In this document: piece after piece, positions 45,907 through 56,538 of the stretch
Layout: each line of letters starts with the position of its first letter
Position numbering within the stretch: the stretch's first letter is position 1
Assembly (NCBI RefSeq): GCF_012489685.1
Contig: NC_080046.1
Span: 3,412,501 to 3,476,500, forward strand
DNA from: Lotus japonicus
Lineage: Eukaryota > Streptophyta > Magnoliopsida > Fabales > Fabaceae
Length of the DNA: 64,000 nucleotides
Reading direction: 5' to 3'
Notes under the pieces: model-generated
The model's input: the letters and a program-made list of their open reading frames with translations, nothing else
Database searches by the model: none
What the model was told of the DNA's origin: nothing
Made by a program: the position numbers and the translations under genes

Positions 45907-46022
45907 TGTCCTCAAATGATAGCTCAAATTATAAGAGTTAGGGGACACGTGGGTTGGGTGGGGAAGTCCAGGGATCAATCCCTAAAAGATGAAATTTATC
46001 TTTCCGATGTACCAAAAAAAAA
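45907..46022 (+). mobile_element. tRNA-derived SINE, decayed copy
   Basis: Shares the order GTCCTCAAATGATAGCTC, AAGAGTTAGGG, GGGTTGGGTGGGG and GGGATCAATCCC with the SINE at 33271, and ends in a run of A (46013-46021). The B box is mutated (GATCAATCC). No clear target duplication. Confidence 0.55.
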
Positions 46023-47804
46023 TATCAAATGCATGTGTGATATAATTATTAGGACTATATGTGTGTGTGTGTGTTTTTTTTATCATTATGCGAATAGGGT
46101 GCACCACCATCCGCTTTCTGGTCTTTATATTACAATAGTTTTTTTTATCAAACAAATTATAATATGTTATAGCCTTACATGTATTAAGTTAAGGGCCAAA
46201 AAGACCAGGCCCACTTATGGTACTTATTCCACTAAAAATTAAGAACCTTAATGCTCTCTCATTAACCTTGCACACCAGCTTCTGACATCTGTAAGATATG
46301 AACATAGTGGTTGTTGCAGAGCCATCTTATAGAGTGGGAGATGAAAATTTTAGATGACCAAATTCATAAAATCTCAGCCATGAAGCACGAGGAAGCTAGC
46401 TTTCGATGGTGGAAAAGGAACCTGATCATCTCATTTTTGTGTAATGCATTTTTTCCATTGTGGTCTTCTTTTTTGATGATCTTTTTTTTTCAAAACATCT
46501 ATCCAACCATTTTTTCATAAGAACAGTCTGAGTCACCGATTTTTTGGCTGAATCGACTAAGTCATTCCGGTTATCGTCGAGTTAGTTGCATGGTCGATCC
46601 GATGTACAGCTCGGAATGGTTAGGGTACTGGTTCACTGGCTCCAATGGATCTATTTTGTTTCTTCAACTAAGTTTTGCGTTCCTTTTGGACGCCAAGGGC
46701 TTCAAACCGTGCTGCATCGAATTTATCTCTTAATTTAAATTTGAGGAGCTTAGAAATATAGTTATTTGAAAACCTTACCTTATAATTCCAAATTTTTGTC
46801 ATCTTTTGAGAAGATGAAGTGTTAAATTTGTGCCATCTTTTAAGAAGATGAAGTGTTTTGTTCAAACTCAAAGATGAGTTGCTGAAAAAATAAAATAAAC
46901 CTCCCTCTAACTAAGGCTTGGTCGAATGGTAGCTTGTGGAAGGGGATAGGAATTTCCTTCTATAAATAGGGTCATTTGCTTCATGAAAATTCATTCACCT
47001 ATCATAACTAAAAATACACTTGAGGAATCATAAAACCTCAAGCTCCCATATTCGTCCCTTAGCCGAAAGCCCGAAACCATCACCCTCTCCCTAAAGAGTT
47101 CAAGTTTTGTTTCTTTCGTTCCATATAACAAGGTTATGATCCACTCTTTCTTTCCCTTTGATTCCTTAAGCTTTCTTTTCTTTTTGGTTGGGAAATTCTC
47201 TTCCTCTCACAAATATTTTTTGGAAAATTTCTATATTAAGGTTTATAGAAATCTCTACCTTGCTCTATTTTTTGAAAATTTTATGAGAAAACATGTTGAC
47301 ACCTTTCTAAAGTTTTGAAAGAAAACCCTCCTTTTTACTCTTATGGGGTCGCAGGTTCATGTACACCATGGGGTGTTAGAAAAGGTTTTCAAACTTCTCC
47401 TCTTTTCCTTGTTGGTCATGGATTTAGTATAAGAGTTTGAGTTTATTTCATTAATTAGAACTTATAATTAATTAAGGAAGCGTTGTTTTGTTCTAGGTTT
47501 GCAAGTGTATGCATTACGTACTACTTGAAGAGGTAAGGGTAACTCGGTCATGTGTGCCTTAATACCTATAGCATGTATTTGAGATGAAGGTTCTATTGTT
47601 TGTTGTTGTTTGGATGAGGTTTTGGCAAGATTAATAACTTTTATGTTTGCTGATTTTTCTATGATTATGGCTTATTGATTTGTTTGTTAAAATGTGTATA
47701 AGCCTTGATTTACTCAATTACTTGTTTGCTAGAAATTTTATGAGATTAATCATGATGTTAATGTTGTTTTGGGAAAGTTTTAAGCATGTTAAAGAAATTG
47801 TATG

Positions 47805-48338
47805 TGATCAGGGAGAGATCAAGCTACCCGTTGACAAGGGGTAGGAGAGAGGGGATCTGGACGTGTTGAAGGACTCCAAGAAGGCAAGGTCCCGGGAGGG
47901 GCTCCTGCAAGACACTCCGATGCTAAAGTCAGTGAGGGAAGTTGTAAGAATGGTGAGTTTGGAGAGAATACGTTACCTTTAGCTTGAAGGAGTGTTCCCT
48001 TTATATAGGAGAGGTGGAATTAGGGTTGGAGCCATGCAACGTCATGCATGGCTCGTACTTGGGGGCACAGACCACCGTTGGATCTCCTGCTGAGGAATAG
48101 TGATCCAACGGCCTGGGGGCCCCTACGGATCTGCACCAGCCAACCTACCCCCTAGGGTAGTTGGCCTAGGTCAACCTCTACGTAGTGGGCCCCGGGCTCC
48201 TTGTCCTCACCCTTGGTGGTGGGACCCAGGAGTAGGGGGTCCTTAAACTCCCTCAAGGTGTCCCCTAGCCGGGACGTTCCGTGGGGCCCAGCCCCGTCCC
48301 GGGTGCCCTGTCCGTTCCCGGTCAGGGTTCCCAGAACA
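47805..48338 (-). repeat. 3' LTR of the gypsy element
   Basis: 534 bp. It differs from the other LTR at GTGGAAT/GTAGAAT, CACAG/CACGG, GAATAG/GAACAG and one G in AGTAGGGGG. Confidence 0.9.
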
Positions 48339-48500
48339 GTAGCCCCCTAGCCCTGGTCGGCTGTTCCAGCGGAGCGAGGGCTATCAATGTCCTGTGTTTG
48401 TGGTGTCATAGACGTTCTCGGGGTCGTTACATAGGGGTCATAAATTTAAATCTTTATTCATTAATGGTGGGGGGCCGTTTGGCCGTTACATTCAGTACCC

Positions 48501-48902
48501 CTAGAAAGGGGGTGTTACTCGCATGGCATTGTATCGAAGGCGAACGGTTCGTAGGTCTCTGTCGAGACTCTCTCTCACGGTCAGGAGGGGGGTCAGCTCG
48601 GCTTTGATTTCGTCCATTGTTCCCTTCCCTTCGCCCTGGTGTTCCGTGGCAGAAACCTCAAGGCCCCAAATCAGCATGCTAACCTCCGAGCGGCGTCGGT
48701 GTAATTCCCACATCTCCTCCGTCAGCTCCAAGAAGGTTAGCAGCCCCGCCTTCAGTTGGGGGTCAGGGTCCTCTACCAGAATTCTGCCAACTAGGGATCT
48801 GATCCTACTGGGGGTGGTGGCTTGCGTTTAGTAGAAGTAGTATAGGTTGTCGTCTAGAGCCTCGGCCCTGAGTGCCTTCAGGTAAGCCTCCATGGAGGTC
48901 AT
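48501..48902 (-). pseudogene. Small sense-strand frame in the gypsy 3' region
   Basis: From an ATG at 48900-48902 (MTSMEAYLKALRAEALDDN) the frame is stopped by TAA at 48828-48830, then continues open in the same frame to beyond 48501 with charged, helix-rich sequence (FLELTEEMWELHRRRSE, RESLDRDLRTVRLRYNAM). It could be a short 3' ORF of the element or its regulator, disabled by one stop. No domain is recognised. Confidence 0.35.
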
Positions 48903-49070
48903 TCGGGCCTGAGGAAAATGTGGATCCTACAAGGGGGTGGTTACCATTTATAATCGAAACGTTCTTGGGTGGTAACGCCCATTAGCCTTTTCCTAGGAGT
49001 TTTCCTTGGGAAATAAAACGGGGCATTAAATGTAGAGGTCAGTGGTCAACGCGCGCCCTCCCGAGGCTGT

Positions 49071-49164
49071 GTATACGGAGTCGACCGACCGGATCCGAGT
49101 GGTTTAGGACGCTCGGGTATACGGAGTCGACCGACCGGATCCGAGTGGTTTAGGACGCTCGGGT
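49071..49164. repeat. 47-bp tandem duplication
   Basis: The unit GTATACGGAGTCGACCGACC followed by GGATCCGAGTGGTTTAGGACGCTCGG appears twice head to tail with no mismatch noticed. It lies upstream of the antisense gene promoter. Confidence 0.85.
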
Positions 49165-49476
49165 CTCATACCGAGTGGGTTGTCGCCGGGTTTGAATTTG
49201 AGAAGTCAAAAAGATGCGGGAGAAGGAAATGGTGTGAGGCTTTGGGCCCACTGCATTTAATGTACCTGACTCTTGAGGTGGTACGTGTCGTTTCCGGGTG
49301 GGTCGCGTCGCTTCGCGACTCCTCTCCCACGTGCCTCTAGGGGCGTGTGTCGCTTCGCCGTCACTGCCTCTTTTCTGACGTGGCAGGGCCTGATTGGACG
49401 AAGCCCTTTGGTTTCCCCAAACGTCATGATTAGGGAACTAGGGCTGTCGAAACGTCACGTCTCCCTCCTCACTTTC

Positions 49477-49484
49477 TATAAAAG
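49477..49484 (+). promoter_or_regulatory. TATA box of the antisense gene in the gypsy element
   Basis: TATAAAAG in the context CTTTCTATAAAAGAGGG, about 420 bases before the ATG at 49900. A likely leader intron (GTAAGT at ~49629 to GTGCAG at ~49892) accounts for most of this distance. Confidence 0.55.
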
Positions 49485-49899
49485 AGGGAGGAGGGGGATT
49501 CATTTGCACTTTCGCATTTCTGGATTTTCCCCAAGCTTTCCCTCTTTCTTTTCGTCAGGTACCGGTGTTTCACGGTGGTGTCTTCTTTCGCACGGTGGTC
49601 GTTTGGAAGCTTTTCCAGTTTCTTCTTGTAAGTCCTCGCTTCACTTGACTTTCCTTCTTAAGGCTTTAATTTTTTCTTTCTTCTAGCAGAAAGGGTGGCT
49701 TGCTCTTGGGGGAGTTGGGAGTTTCCCCTCCCCTGGCGGCCCCCTCTTGCGGCGGAGGAGATTCTCTCTGAGGGTCTGCGCCGCCGCACGGTCGCGTTGT
49801 CCTGCCTAGGGCAAAGATGGATTCCGGGTGGGTCCTTTTTTGAGCCGATTCCAACGACCTAGGTGTTGATACGGCGTTTTCCCTTGTGCAGGTGTTGTT

Positions 49900-52004
49900 A
49901 TGGGGAAGCCTACCCAGAAGAAGAAAGGCAAGACCGTAGACGAGGCTTCGGGCGGGGCCTTAACTTCTAGGCCCAGGTCCGGGGCCCCCAAGAATAAGAA
50001 GATCGATCGGGAGAAATACCCTCATCTGAAGGGGGACGATGCCGTGTATGACAAGTGGTGCCGCACCATTCTCGATCTCCCGTCGGAGTACGCAAACGAG
50101 AAGGAAGATTATTTCTGGAGTCAGCGTTTTATGTCGCAGACTTAGATCGGCCCCGGTCACATGGTGTATTCGCCGGGCAAGGAGGAGCGGCTACCCCACA
50201 CCCCGCCGTTTGGGGTGTACATGCATATCTACACCATGAAGAAGGTGAGAGTGAGGATGCCAGTCACGGACTTTCAATGTGACGTTCTTCGCCATATGGG
50301 GGTCGCGCCGTCGCAGCTCCATCCCGGCGCTTGGGGTTTCGTGCGAGCGTACGAGGTTGCTTGCGTCTTGTTTGGCCAGAAGCCGTCGATTCCGCTCTTT
50401 TTCCATTTATTCGAGGTGGCCCACACTCAAGGATATGGCAGGCACGGGATCGTGACCCTGAGGTCGGGTAAAGATCTCCAGATCTTTCACCCGTTCGCAG
50501 AGTCTTACCGGGACTTTAAAAATCAATTCTTCCGGGTGGCGCCTACTACTCCGCCCCCTTACTGGTGGTTCGAGAGAGCCCCGAACGGCGGCAGTCGTGC
50601 CCGGTTCCCGCTGACCTGGAACGCCAAGCACTACGACGTGAAGATCAGTGCTTTTGGTTACGAGGCTGGGGCCTTGTCGGAGGTGGACTTGGCCTTCAAA
50701 AACCTCTTGGTGGCCGCCATACGGAAGGAAGTGAGGGGTAATCCACCCAAAGAATTTTGCATTCGGCCATTGCGCTGTTACGATCTTTGTACTTATAGCG
50801 TTCGTAGGAACGCTTGCTTGCTGCGCGAGAGAGGTAGGGTTTTTTTATTACTATGTCTAAAGCGATGCATGTTTCTTTGTCTGACTAACTTTCTTCTTGT
50901 GATGTTTATGCAGGAGCTAAGATGGAGGTCAACGCCGCTTTGGTCGCCGCGCTGCAAGTTCCGGTCGACGAAGTCGAGACCGACAGTGAAGGGGAGCGGG
51001 AGGTTCCTCGAGACGAGGGCGATGGACTTGGTAACCAGGGGCAACCTTTAGCCGGGGCCAACCCCGTTGGGGCCGGTCAGAGTGGCCCGGTCGGTGGCGA
51101 AGAAAACGCAGACCCCGGGTCGGGCTCAGGGAATCCCGAACGTCAGCATGAGGGCTCCCTTGAGGGGGATAGGGTCGGCTCGGAGCGCCCGGTCAAGAGA
51201 AAACGCCGCTCCTCAGGCGAGGAGGTCTGTTCTCCTGAACGAGCGACTCTGATTGCTCAAGTGTGTCCCTCGGAGCCAATTTCTGTGTGGGGTCGAGATG
51301 CGATGGACACGGATGAGCACAACAACCAAATCGATGATTTGGTGTACAATGAGCTCGACCATTCGTTCCTGAGCACAAAGGAACCCTACAATCTCTTGAA
51401 CTTTGCTCTGAAATCAGTGCTTCAGACTGCCTCCATCATCCGTCATGTGCAGCAGGGGCCGGTGCTCGACGTGGAAGAAGTCAAGGAGCAGTTGAACGCC
51501 CCCGAGGATAAGTTCGCTAAGGCGGACAAAGAGTTGGCTGACTCCAAGAAATCGGTTCAAGAGCAGACCGCTGCTAAAGCGAAGTTACAAGGGGAGGTTC
51601 ACGAGGTGACGGCTGCGGCCAAGAAGTTTGCGGAGAAGCTGGAGCTGAGCGAGAAGGATAACGATTGGTTGCGCTCCCGGGCAGAGAAAGTCGAGCAGGC
51701 ACTGAAAGACGAGAAGGCTGCTCGAGAGAGTGAAGTTAAGGAGATGGAGGCCTTGAAAGCAAGCAATGCCGAGCTCAAGAAGAAAGTTGCCGATCTGGGG
51801 GCTGAGAGAAAGAAGCTGAGGTCGAATCTGAAGGAGATTCACAAGGCTTCCTTTGACAATGCTTTGGCTCAGCTTGAGGTGGTCCATCCGGGACTGGATG
51901 TGGGCCCTCTTCACTCCCGGAAGGTTGTATTGGGGGGAAAGATCGGGACTCTGGACGACCAGAAGCAGTTTACTCCGACCTTCCCAGCCGAGCCAGCTCC
52001 TTGA
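49900..52004 (+). pseudogene. Antisense gene of the Tat element (putative gypsy-type transposon protein)
   Basis: Tat-lineage elements such as Grande and RIRE2 carry a gene opposite in sense to pol between integrase and the 3' LTR. Here exon 1 (49900-50833) encodes KKGKTVDEASGG, then a domain like PF04195 (Putative gypsy type transposon): VTDFQCDVLRHMGVAPSQL, PGAWGFVRAYEVACVLFG, PSIPLFFHLFEV, YWWFERAP. A GT-AG intron (50834-50913) joins exon 2 (50914-52004). This has a low-complexity Gly/Glu part with a basic KRKRR motif, then a coiled coil (about 51450-51850: ELADSKKSVQEQ, LELSEKDNDWLRSRAEKVEQ). An in-frame TAG at 50143-50145 interrupts exon 1 before IGPGHMVYSPG. The coding quality of both exons is high, which argues for past selection. 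Its role is unknown. Confidence 0.72.
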
Positions 52005-52189
52005 AGTTCCTGTCTTTTTATTGTAATTTGATGTGTTTACTGATCGTTCTGTGTTTGTTTAAACTTGTTTGTTCCGTTTTTGTAAAGACTCGTTGTTCCT
52101 ACCTTTCACCTGGTGTTTGTAAGAACTTATTATTATATTTTCTTTTTGTGTTGTATTCTTCGTTCTTTACTCGTCTTAGAGTTATTTCG

Positions 52190-52430
52190 TGCCTGAAAGG
52201 TCTTTAATGTTTTTGTGCCCGACGGGTCTTAGTGCCCGGAGGGTCTTTAATAATCTCTTGCCCGGCGGGTCTTGGTGCCCTAAGGGTCTTTGTTAATTTC
52301 GTGCCCGGTGGGTCTTAGTGCCCTATGGGTCTTTAATAGTTTCTTGCCCGGCGGGTCTCGGCGCCCTATGGGTCTTTGTTAACTTCGTGCCCGGTGGGTC
52401 TTAGTGCCCTATGGGTCTTTAATAGTTTGT
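52190..52430. repeat. ~42-bp minisatellite in the gypsy 3' region
   Basis: About five to six units of TTGCCCGGCGGGTCT and YGGTGCCCTATGGGTCTTTRTTAA, alternating between two slightly different forms (TTAATAGTTTC and TGTTAACTTC linkers), so an ~84-bp higher-order period is visible. It lies between the 3' ends of the antisense gene and pol, which point at each other. Confidence 0.8.
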
Positions 52431-52621
52431 CAATGCGGTCGAATATATTGCCAGTTCGAATAATTCAAATTCAACATAAAAAACTGCTTCATTTCTGCGT
52501 TTGGAGCTCGTGGCTCTAGTCGTCTACAAACTTGGACGAGATGGGTGTGTACCCTTGATTACAAAAGACTAAATTAAAAGACCATGCTTAGGCCGATAGC
52601 GGGTGCCTGGTCGGTCGCGGC

Positions 52622-54643
52622 TTAACTATAGTATCTTCTCAGGTTGGCTGCGTTCCATGTACGAGGGATTTCCTTTCCTGCTAGAGTTTCCAGTTTGTAA
52701 GCTCCCGTGCCGGTTGCTTCGACAACCCTGTAAGGGCCTTCCCAGTTGGCCGCTAGCTTTCCCCGTTCGGTTGATCGTGCTCCGACGCTGGCCTTCCGGA
52801 GGACCAAGTCCCCTGCGGCAAAGGAGCGGAGAACTGCTTTCTTGTTGTAGCGAATGGCTGCCTGCTGCTTTGCGATTAGCTCTCTACAGTTGGCCACCGC
52901 TCTCCTTTCAGTCAGGAGGTCGAGGTCTTCCCCTATGAGTTGATCGTTCTGGTTGGGGTCAAAACCCGCTGTTCGAGCGCTCGGTTCTCCTATCTCAGCC
53001 GGAATCACAGCTTCTGTGCCAAAGGTGAGGCGGTAAGGGCTCTCCCCCGTAGTCGAGTGCGGAGTGGTGCGATATGCCCACAGGACGTGATCGAGCTGTT
53101 CGGCCCAGTCGCCTTTGGCACTCCCCAATCTCTTCCGGAGGCCTCGGAGAATGACCCTGTTGGCCGACTCTGCCTGCCCGTTTGTCTGGGGGTGTTCGAC
53201 GGAAGTGAATCGCTGCTTGATGTGCAGCCCGTCCAAGAGGTCCCTAAACCCTTTAGAGGTAAACTGGGTTCCATTGTCTGTGACCAGGATCCCAGGGACT
53301 CCGAACCTGCTGATGACGTTCTTGTAGAAGAAGCATTGCACTCGAGCTGTGGTGATCGTTGCTAGTGGCTCGGCTTCGACCCACTTGGTGTAGTAATCCA
53401 CTGCTACCACCAAGTACTTGAGTTGACCAGGCGCAGTGTCGAACGGGCCCAATAAATCCATGCCCCACTGGTGGAAAGGCCAAGGACTGACTAGAGAGGT
53501 AAGATGGGCCGGAGGAGCGTTGTGCAGATCGGCGTGCCTCTGGCAGGGGTCGCATTGCTTCACATGCTCCGCGGCGTCTTTCTCTAGGGTTGGCCAGTAA
53601 TAGCCGGCTCGGAGTACCTTTCGGGCAAGGGAACGCCCACCCGGATGATGGCCGCAGCTGCCCTCGTGGATTTCCGCCAGGACATAGGCTGCTCTGTCTT
53701 TAGCCAAGCACTTCAGAAGGGGGGTGGAGAATCCCCGCTTGAAGAGATCATCATTAACGATAGTGTACCAGGAGGCGCACCGTACCAACTTCTTGGCTTC
53801 AACCTTCTCTTCGGGCAGCCATCCTGATCTGAGGTACTTGATGATCGGGGTCCTCCAGTCTTCTTCGGTACCGATCGGCATCATAACTTGTCCTACTGGA
53901 CGATCGGGGTCAGCTACATAGGGGAGGGCTAAGGTCCCCTGAATGACCGTTCCGTTCAGGCCAGGCTTTCCAGTGCTGGCCAGTTTGGCCAGGGTGTCTG
54001 CTCGATCATTCTGGGCTCTGGGGACGTGGCGGAACTCCACTTTGGTGAAGGTCGAAGCCAGTCGTTTCAAATGGGTCAAGTACTGCTCCAGGATGGGATT
54101 TTTCGCCTGAGCGTCTCCGTTTGCTTGTGAGACGACCAGAAGTGAATCGCAGCAGACAAGTATCTCCTTAGCTCCCAGGTCTCGAGCTGTGACTAGCCCC
54201 GCAATGTAGGCCTCATACTCAGCCTGGTTATTTGTAGTTGGGAAATTAAAGCGGAGGGATTGTTCGACCACCATCCCGGTGCTACTTTGCAATACGATCC
54301 CAGCCCCGCCACCTTCCTTGTTGCTCGAGCCATCTACGTTGACCACCCAGGTGGTCTCGGCCGGGGGCTCTTCCTCATTGGTGAGTTCGACCAAGAAATC
54401 CGCTAGGACTTGTGCTTTAATGGCTCTCCTGGGCTCATAGCGGATGTCATGCTCAGAGAGCTTGATGGACCAGCTAACCATCCGACCGGCTAGGTCGGGC
54501 TTATGAAGGACCTGTCGGACCGATTGATCGGTTCGCACCACGATGCGATGAGCTTGAAAATACCTCCTTAGTCGTCGCGCCGTGGTCAGTAGGGTCAGCG
54601 CCACTTTTTCCAGCATCTTATACCTGAGCTCGGCACCCTTCAA
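52622..54643 (-). CDS. Gypsy pol C-terminal part: RNase H, second RNase H, integrase
   Basis: An open frame of 673 codons ending in stop at 52622. Start: LKGAELRYKMLEKVALTLL, the end of the classic RNase H connection. About 115-250: a second, archaeal-type RNase H with VNVDGSSNKEGGGAGIVL, NNQAEYEAYIAGL, CDSLLVV and RAQNDRADTLAKLA. About 345-390: integrase zinc finger (HHPGGRSLARKVL, CDPCQRH). About 400-560: integrase core with MDLLGPF, VDYYTKWVEAEPL, VTDNGTQF and HPQTNGQAES (DDE). End: the GPF/Y-type region (NWEGPYRVVEA). The start is not a true initiation site; a one-base shift near 54690 splits it from RT. Confidence 0.9.
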   Translation of the reverse strand: MKGAELRYKMLEKVALTLLTTARRLRRYFQAHRIVVRTDQSVRQVLHKPDLAGRMVSWSIKLSEHDIRYEPRRAIKAQVLADFLVELTNEEEPPAETTWVVNVDGSSNKEGGGAGIVLQSSTGMVVEQSLRFNFPTTNNQAEYEAYIAGLVTARDLGAKEILVCCDSLLVVSQANGDAQAKNPILEQYLTHLKRLASTFTKVEFRHVPRAQNDRADTLAKLASTGKPGLNGTVIQGTLALPYVADPDRPVGQVMMPIGTEEDWRTPIIKYLRSGWLPEEKVEAKKLVRCASWYTIVNDDLFKRGFSTPLLKCLAKDRAAYVLAEIHEGSCGHHPGGRSLARKVLRAGYYWPTLEKDAAEHVKQCDPCQRHADLHNAPPAHLTSLVSPWPFHQWGMDLLGPFDTAPGQLKYLVVAVDYYTKWVEAEPLATITTARVQCFFYKNVISRFGVPGILVTDNGTQFTSKGFRDLLDGLHIKQRFTSVEHPQTNGQAESANRVILRGLRKRLGSAKGDWAEQLDHVLWAYRTTPHSTTGESPYRLTFGTEAVIPAEIGEPSARTAGFDPNQNDQLIGEDLDLLTERRAVANCRELIAKQQAAIRYNKKAVLRSFAAGDLVLRKASVGARSTERGKLAANWEGPYRVVEATGTGAYKLETLAGKEIPRTWNAANLRRYYS

Positions 54644-54689
54644 TGAACGGCTGACAAAATAGACCGGTAGTGTCTCCCCTGGTTTTGGG

Positions 54690-55331
54690 CTAGCCAGAAT
54701 AGGGGGAGGAGAGGGTCTCTTTCAGCTGAGTGAAAGCAGCGTCGGCCTCCGCCGACCACTCAAAAGTTGCTCCCTTTTTCAGGAGGGTGTAAAGAGGCCG
54801 GGCCAGGAGAGCAGCCTTTGGCAAAAAGCGGCCGATCGCGGCCATGCGACCAGCCAGCTGTTGGACTTCCTTGACCGTGCGTGGGCTCTTCATATTCATG
54901 ATCGCCTGACATTTGTCAGGGTTCAACTCAAAGCCGCGGTTGGTGAGCATGTATCCCAGAAACTTCCCGCTTCGAACGCCAAAAGTACACTTGTCAGGGT
55001 TGAGGCGAATGTTGTGCTTCTTTAACTGCTCGAAAACGACTGCGAGGTCCGCTGCGTGGTCTCCTCCCTTTGGGGTCTTGACTATGATATCATCGATGTA
55101 GACTTCGACCGATTTTCCCATTAGGTCTCCGAAGATTCGGGTCATCATCCTTTGGTAGGTTACCACTGCGTTCTTGAGGCCGAAGGGCAGCATAGTGTAA
55201 CAGTAGGTGCCCCGGTCGGTGATGAAGGCAGTTTTCTCTTCATCGTCCCTATGCATGGGAATCTGGTTGTAGCCTGAATAGGCATCCATAAAGGAGAGGT
55301 ATTCGTATCCCGAGGAGTTGTCGACCAGCGC
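54690..55331 (-). pseudogene. Gypsy reverse transcriptase, main part
   Basis: Contains FMDAYSGYNQIPMHRDDEEK, LPFGLKNAVVTYQRMM, the catalytic VYIDDIIVKT, then the thumb (LNPDKCTFGV, GFELNPDKCQAI) up to LKETLSS. The frame shifts in a C run near 54703-54710, so it stops at 54690. Between this point and VYFVSRSLKG only ~15 residues remain where gypsy elements have ~45, so part of RNase H1 is also lost. Its N-terminal end is interrupted by the solo LTR. Confidence 0.88.
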
Positions 55332-56538
55332 TGAAGGTATGAAAAACGGTAGAAAGGGGGGGTTTGAATAACGTTTTCAGTATAAAACTTCCACCTTAAA
55401 GATTTTGACAAATCTTTCGAGAACTTAAGTGCTAAAGATAAGAGATAGAAAAGCACACAAGGATTTTATCCTGGTTCACTTGATAAATCACTCAAGCTAC
55501 TCCAGTCCACCCGTTAAGGTGATTTCTTCCTTCTTAGAATGAAGGCAATCCACTAATCAGGTAAGAGTTACAACTGCACTTGAAACCTACAAGTGACTAA
55601 CAATTACACTGACTTAGCTCACACTAAGATTCACTCTCTTAGTCTTCTCTAGGATCCGATCAGCCTTGATCTCCTAAAGGAACTAAACAAACTGTTTATC
55701 AAGGAATTGTTTACAAGAGATTTGCTTCTAAAAAGCTAAAAGTAAACTCAATGAATTTCAGATGAAAGAAAGCTTAGAAGAATTTAAGTTTGTCTTGCGC
55801 GTATGTGAATGCTTCTTGCCGTTTCTTTCAGTCTTCAGCCTCTTTATATACTCCAAGGATTAGGGTTGAGCGTTGCATGGGAAATGCTACCGTTGGAGGG
55901 CAGTTCTGGAAAATCCAGCTTCTGCTGTGTCTGAGACTGTTAGGTAGGTCGTCAGGAAGGTACAGTTGCTTTTGTACTTGGATAGCGACTTGACCTTTAA
56001 ACCTAAGAGACTTCTGATCAGGGGAATGCTTCATGTTGGAACTTGTGAAGCCGGTTGATCAGAGTCAGAGGGAAAGCACAGATCCTCTGACCATTGTATC
56101 TTCTGATTCTGAACTCAGAGGGAAGAACATGGCCTTCAGAGTTTCTTGCTTCCGGACTTCAGATTTCCACTATTCAGCTTCTGCAACTTCAGAGTCTTCT
56201 ACACCATCAGAACATCTGAACCTTCAGTGTTTCTTGGTTATCAGAACTTCTGGATCTTCAGAGCTTCTAGTGACTGAGTCCATATCAGAGTTTGTGTAGC
56301 TTCAGAACTTCTGAAGCTTTTCCACTGTTCATACTGAACATGGTGAATGCGAAAGCGTTGCTTGGGTTGCTCTTTATACACAGTGCTTCTGATTTGTGTG
56401 AGATTGAATAGAGGTCAGAGCCTGTAAATAGCACACTCAGAAAAACACGTTAGAGTACCACAATTGTTCATATCAAAAGATTAACTTGTAATCATCAAAA
56501 CATAGAGTTGTACTACTAGATCAGAACTTGATCTTACA
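55332..56538 (-). mobile_element. Solo LTR of the SIRE-like family nested in gypsy RT
   Basis: Starts TGAAGGTATGAAAAACGG and ends GATCTTACA, like the LTRs at 34711 and 39336, and is flanked by a perfect 5-bp duplication AGCGC (55327-55331, 56539-56543). No internal element DNA is left, so it arose by LTR-LTR recombination. It is clearly diverged from the young copy and lacks much of the CTTCTGATC minisatellite. Confidence 0.9.

Larger units (their letters stand above)
43893..47804. other. Intergenic, no gene recognised
   Basis: Holds a ~230-bp tRNA-like tandem duplication (44622-44985) and a SINE (45907-46022). Other open frames are short. Near 46780-46860 an AAGATGAAGTGTT string is duplicated. 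Confidence 0.4.

Noticed and set aside
50407..51914. Several minus-strand open frames in the gypsy 3' region
   Set aside because: They mirror the antisense gene exons (coiled-coil codons read backwards) and show no domain; shadows.
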